From: Dendrobium chrysotoxum
Taxonomy: Eukaryota > Streptophyta > Magnoliopsida > Asparagales > Orchidaceae
Assembly (NCBI GenBank): GCA_019925795.1
Contig: CM034314.1
Location: 18,472,657-18,536,656 of the forward strand
Reading direction: 5' to 3'
Length of the DNA: 64,000 bases
A model generated the notes under the pieces. That model had not been told where the DNA came from. It saw only the letters and a list, made by a program, of their open reading frames with translations, and made no database searches. The stretch's first letter is position 1, and each line of letters starts with the position of its first letter. Shown here piece by piece: positions 60,225 to 64,000 of the stretch. A program made the translations under genes and the position numbers.

Positions 60225-60712
60225 AGTACAAGTAAAGTTTATGTTACTATCTTATAAATAATAAAGTTTTATACCAGTAAATGTTACTTTAATTTACACT
60301 ATAAAACCTTCTATTGCTTTATATATAATAATAATAGTAAAATTGATTTTTGATTTCTTTAATAGAAATTGTGTAGTTATTGAGCAATTGGTTGCTCATT
60401 TTATATGTTGGGTCATTTTAAGAAAGAGTAAAACATCGACATAGCAGATTAAAAATTGATAATGTTAAAATCTGATTGGGTGTATGTTCAGTACAAATGT
60501 ATTCTTTTGATAATATAGTTGATTATGTATCTACTTTGATGAAATAAAAATATATTTGATTATTTTATATGACTCCTTGGGTTGAAATATGAATATTTAT
60601 ATGTTATTTTCTAAAATATTAATACTTAGTAGGCTCTATGCATGCGAATTTAATGATGAGATAATTAGAATTAAGTACAATTCTTTCAATTAAATTTTTT
60701 GGGTGTGACAGC

Positions 60713-61500
60713 TAATTCCAACTTACTACATTACCAATAATGTTGATGCCGGTTATTGTAAATAAGGATGACACTCATCATCATGAATAATACTGATGCT
60801 CGTCATCACTAATAAGGTTAACAATCACTGTCAACATCAATGTCAATACTTGCCATTGCTACTAAGGCCAGCGCTTGCTATTGCCACAAGAAACTAATGT
60901 TTGTTGTTTCTATCATTTTTGAAGCTCACCTTCCAAGTCGTTTGTCTCCTCTCTTATCATGAGAGCAATTGAACATACTATTGAGTATCTCTTGTTGATA
61001 ACTCTAGCATCTCAATATTCTCTCTACTTCTTAAACCTATCATTTTAAATTCATGTCTATAATATTATATTAATACATTCTCCAACTATAAGGAAATACA
61101 CTTTTTATAATATATAATCATATTAGTGAAATTATTTCAACTAAAACATGCCATGTGTTTTTCCCTCAAAATTTCTAGTAAAATATCTCAATATCCTCTA
61201 AGTTATTATTAATTTATTTATGTTCATGTATTAGATTTTTTTAAAACGTTTCTCTTTATTATCATAAATATTTCAACGCATAATAAGTGGCATATAGTTA
61301 AATCTCTAAAATAAAATAGTCTTGCGACAAAATTGTAACTCAACCCCCATTTTATAAAAGAAATAAAAGAGAAAAAATTTCCCTATTGAGAAATAAAAAA
61401 AGAGGGATTCACATATAAAACATATAATGTTTATGTGTTTGTATTTCAATATATAGAAGGTTATATTTTTATATAATATTTTATTGTTTATAATACAACA
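60713..61500. other. Intergenic, nothing clear
   Basis: Starts with loose repeats of GATGCTCGTCATCACTAATAA type (60,740-60,890). The rest is AT-rich without open frames or repeat ends of note. Confidence 0.4.
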
Positions 61501-62125
61501 ACATCAACATTAAGCCTTTATCTTACTACGTGGTCCTTTTTCTCCATGGTATCATGTTAATGGTCAAATTCTCATTTAAATCTAATAAAAAAGAATGTCA
61601 TTTCTAATATTTTATAACCAAGTCTTTTCAAGTCTACCTCTACCTTTCTTAACATAAGCTAAATCTAATATATCTACTCTCCTAATCAAGTCATTAGAAG
61701 GCCTTTATTTTATGTGACCAAACCATCTAAGGCAACTTTATCTAATATTATCTTTTATTGGACTTACTCTAACCTTTTTACGTGTATGCTCGTCTTGAAT
61801 CTTGTCTCTAAGAGTAAAACTACTCATCCACTTGAGCATCCTCATCTCTGCAACACTTAACTTAATCTTATGCTTCTCTTTTAATGACCAACATTCTGCA
61901 TGATAAATTATTGTTGGTCTCACTACTATCTTATAAAAATTTTCCTTAAGTTTAAGGGGAACTTTTCTACCACACAGATGGCCCGATGCATACCTCCACT
62001 TCAACCATCCAACTTGAATTCTACTAATAATATCTCCATCTATTGCACCATTACTCTGAATAATAGAATCAAAATATCTAAAATATATACTCTTATTAAT
62101 GACTTGATCGCCCAAAGTCACAATC
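61500..62125 (-). pseudogene. LINE reverse-transcriptase C-terminal fragment
   Basis: The minus-strand frame 62,121-61,738 contains GAIDGDIISRIQVGWLKWRY, RKVPLKLKENFYKIVVRP, ECWSLKEKHKIKLSVAEMRM and LKWMSSFTLRDKIQDEHTRK. This is the well-known tail after the RT domain of plant L1-type LINEs. After a stop at 61,738 the same frame continues with LRWFGHIK, another stop, then RPSNDLIRRVDILDLAYVKK and GRGRLEKTW, and decays by about 61,560. No start, RT core or endonuclease is present; it is a 5'-truncated relic, the usual state of LINE copies. Confidence 0.85.
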
Positions 62126-62380
62126 TCTTAATTAGATCTACCGTACATTCGGTTTTAGATCTACTAAAAAAAAACTTTTAGAATTGTTGACTTCCATAAT
62201 TTAATTCAATTAAGATGTATGTATAAAAGTATATATTTTATTTTAAAAAATAATATACTAATATTTTTATATACTTAAAAAATTTAAATATTTTATAAAA
62301 TAAATATAAAATTTTAAATATTAAATTAAAATTTAAATACATTACTAAAAATCCCAAAAATATATTTATTAGTCTCAACA
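62126..62380. other. AT-rich spacer upstream of the gene
   Basis: Runs of A/T with no recognised feature. It ends where GC content rises at about 62,390. Confidence 0.5.
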
Positions 62381-62590
62381 TTTCTTCCGTAGTCACCGAG
62401 GCTGCCCGGGTGCATTCCCGTCATTCCATCTACCTCGCAAGAATCCAGGAGGAACATGCGTACGGCTCATAGATTATAGGAACAGGGTATTTCTGTAATT
62501 CTACCTCCAAACGGCACTGTTCTTCGAACAAGTAAGGAAAACTAGAAATCAAAACACCACGACCGTCCTTTTATCTTTTTACCGGAGCAG
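62381..62590 (+). promoter_or_regulatory. Probable promoter region of the right-edge gene
   Basis: GC rises abruptly from the AT-rich spacer. It contains CGCAAGAATCC, ACGGCTCATAGATTATAGG and a pyrimidine patch CCTTTTATCTTTTT (62,566-62,580), which resembles plant Y-patches. The transcription start is not defined by sequence alone. Confidence 0.4.
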
Positions 62591-62875
62591 GGCCGGAGGT
62601 GCTGCGAAGAAGCGTTGTTTGGTGTGCAGGCACGAGGAGCTCAGCTACAGAGAGAGAAACCCCAAGACAGGGACAAAGAGAGAGAAGGAGAGACAGAGGA
62701 TTTTTTCTTGATAATTACCAACAAGGGAAGGTTTCCGGGTCTTCAATCGAGAGCTCCACGGCGGTTTCTGTGACATCGGTAGCTCCCGATCTCTGACTTC
62801 GAAGATCGTTATCGCCGCGGAGGCGGCGGAAAATCGGGTTTTAAAATCCCGATTAGGTTCACAGGCATAGGTCGT
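62591..62875 (+). other. 5' untranslated leader of a host gene
   Basis: GA- and GC-rich leader (GAGAGAGAAACCCC, AGAGAGAAGGAGAGACAGAGG, GCCGCGGAGGCGGCGG) with no ATG until 62,876. The composition is typical of plant 5' leaders and unlike everything to its left. Confidence 0.55.
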
Positions 62876-62885
62876 ATGATCTATG
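62876..62885 (+). CDS. First coding exon of a host gene (partial, starts MIY)
   Basis: The first ATG of the leader is at 62,876. Ten coding bases (ATGATCTATG) are followed by a strong donor GTAAGC at 62,886. The exon would encode only Met-Ile-Tyr and the first base of the next codon. The rest of the gene lies to the right of the window, so the protein cannot be named. The ATG might not be used if translation starts in exon 2; either way the leader and donor support a real transcription unit on the plus strand. Confidence 0.45.
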
Positions 62886-64000
62886 GTAAGCAGCCCAATC
62901 CTTTTGAGTTATTTATTTTGCCCTCGATTCTGTTTTTTTTTTCTCTCTCTTTTTCTCACTTGTTTAGGGATTAGGATTTGTGATTTGGTCCGAGCTGTTA
63001 TGGCAGAACGAGTGCGGGTAGATTCTCGAACTTGATTTTTTAGCGCTTGATATTATAAGACATTAGCAGAGATTGATGGTGGTAAATTTGGGAACTCCTA
63101 TTTTTGGTACTTCGGACTTTGGAGTTGGAGAGGAAACCCACATGTGGAGCTGCTTTTTAAAGGGGTGTGGAGATGGTTGAATGCTCGTGGGTGTGTTGAT
63201 TTATATTAATTTATATTGTCCAGTGAGAAAAATTGGGGGCTGGGATCAGTTGATGTGCTGTGTGTTGGGATTTGAGGCTTTTCATAGACGATTTCCATTA
63301 TTTTTCATACTACTAGGTTTTTTTATTTTTTTAATTTTTTATAAATAGAGATTTGATAGATTCAAACGGGTCAATTAGTATAAGGGGCAGTGGGGCACTA
63401 ATGGTTCCTTTGAGTAAAATCAGTTCATCTGTGTTTTGTACTTGGTAAGAACATGAGCTGAACTGCTGAAGCTTGCGTGTAGGTTATTGGACCCTCGTTT
63501 TTCTTGCTACGTCTTTGAGATGGAATACTTTTGTTGCATTTATGAAGGAAATTTCTTTTGGAGCCTATGTCACCAGGGATAAGCTATAAGCTAGGGAGAC
63601 AATGGCCTTGTAATTTCCACATATCTACAAGCAGGGGGTAGGTGAGAGTGAAGGTATTATCTTTTTGGATCGATTATGAAGTCAGTACTAATTTTCTGGA
63701 CTGCAGCAAAGTTGTTGATTAGATGTTAGAGAAGGAGAAGTAGAAATGATCAGAACGGATGGTATAAATTAGATGATGCAACATGTAGCTTCCATTTATA
63801 GATGCACTGCGAGCCACTTTAGAGAAAATTTCACAATATTGAACCAAAATGTTCATGTGTGTCCTAGATGCGCGGGACAAGAAGCAAGAGAATTTTATTA
63901 CTTCCCTTTTGTGATGAGATGTTGTAACTCTTTTGTTCATTGGTTTTTTGTAGAAGTTGCTTTTGTATATTGATTGTCTATCTTACAATGCTAATTTCTT
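62886..64000 (+). other. First intron of the right-edge gene (partial)
   Basis: T-rich after the donor (ctgttttttttttctctctc, 62,930-62,960), then mixed sequence without a clear exon. Open frames near 63,720-63,973 on both strands have no recognisable domain and are treated as chance. No acceptor could be chosen with confidence. Confidence 0.45.

Larger units (their letters stand above)
58150..60712 (+). mobile_element. Degraded LTR-like sequence with nested LTR L1
   Basis: A GA-rich early tract (58,215-58,265), ttggaggccatggagccggtttcat (like the array units), a late TATTGAGCAATTGGTTGCTC word (60,378) and a closing GGGTGTGACA (60,712) give the layout of the array LTR family. The middle is taken by the family L1 copy at 58,493-59,645. 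The left end is undefined. Confidence 0.4.

Noticed and set aside
63719..63973. Open frames on both strands near the right edge
   Set aside because: They overlap each other in what looks like a first intron and show no domain.

Overview
The window is gene-poor, AT-rich plant nuclear DNA, probably from an angiosperm. This rests on the repeat content: a very large Ty3/gypsy element of the Tat/Ogre type with two RNase H domains, CACTA and Mutator-like inverted-repeat elements, several MITE families and a plant-type LINE remnant. The species cannot be named from this. Only the right edge (about 62.4-64.0 kb) looks like the start of an ordinary host gene; no tRNA, rRNA or CRISPR was recognised.

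Layout. 1-10.5 kb: a two-copy 655-bp tandem duplication, a family of short MITEs with GTTTGGGACA ends (four copies), an AGCTCG-rich inverted-repeat element, a fold-back element with GGGTGTCAA ends, a 23-G run, and a second MITE with long inverted repeats. 10.5-13.6 kb: pieces of one Gypsy-like LTR family in both orientations. 13.6-27.0 kb, continuing at 50.8-51.3 kb: a tandem array of about 1.73-kb LTR-like units. The array is broken by a TIR element (20.9-25.0 kb) that itself carries a CACTA element (21,868-24,998, TSD CCT). It is broken again by a Mutator-like element (26,967-50,775, 9-bp TSD GTATGTGTA), which in turn received a 23.2-kb Ogre-like retrotransposon (27,238-50,443). 51.3-61 kb: old LTR debris, including a solo LTR with a near-perfect 5-bp TSD (53,443-55,263), a gag relic and two CACTA ends. 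61.5-62.1 kb: a LINE reverse-transcriptase tail on the minus strand. 62.4-64 kb: a leader exon with its first ATG at 62,876, a GTAAGC donor ten bases later, and a long first intron running off the window.

The Ogre-like element has LTRs of 5,278 and 6,547 bp, a primer-binding site, and one uninterrupted reading frame (33,083-41,713) covering an N-terminal extension, Gag, protease, RT, a degenerate RNase H, a second intact-looking RNase H and integrase. The frame has ten nonsense codons but no frameshift. Every stop is TAG or TAA and could derive from a Gln codon by C-to-T. A 192-bp tandem repeat lies between integrase and the 3' LTR. The LTRs differ by about 2-5% except for a 1.15-kb patch with one difference, which suggests gene conversion. 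The element is not autonomous now.

The strongest leads are the chromomethylation-like nonsense spectrum, the LTR conversion patch, three evenly spaced stem-loops at the LTR end, the LTR-derived megasatellite and the three-level dated nesting.
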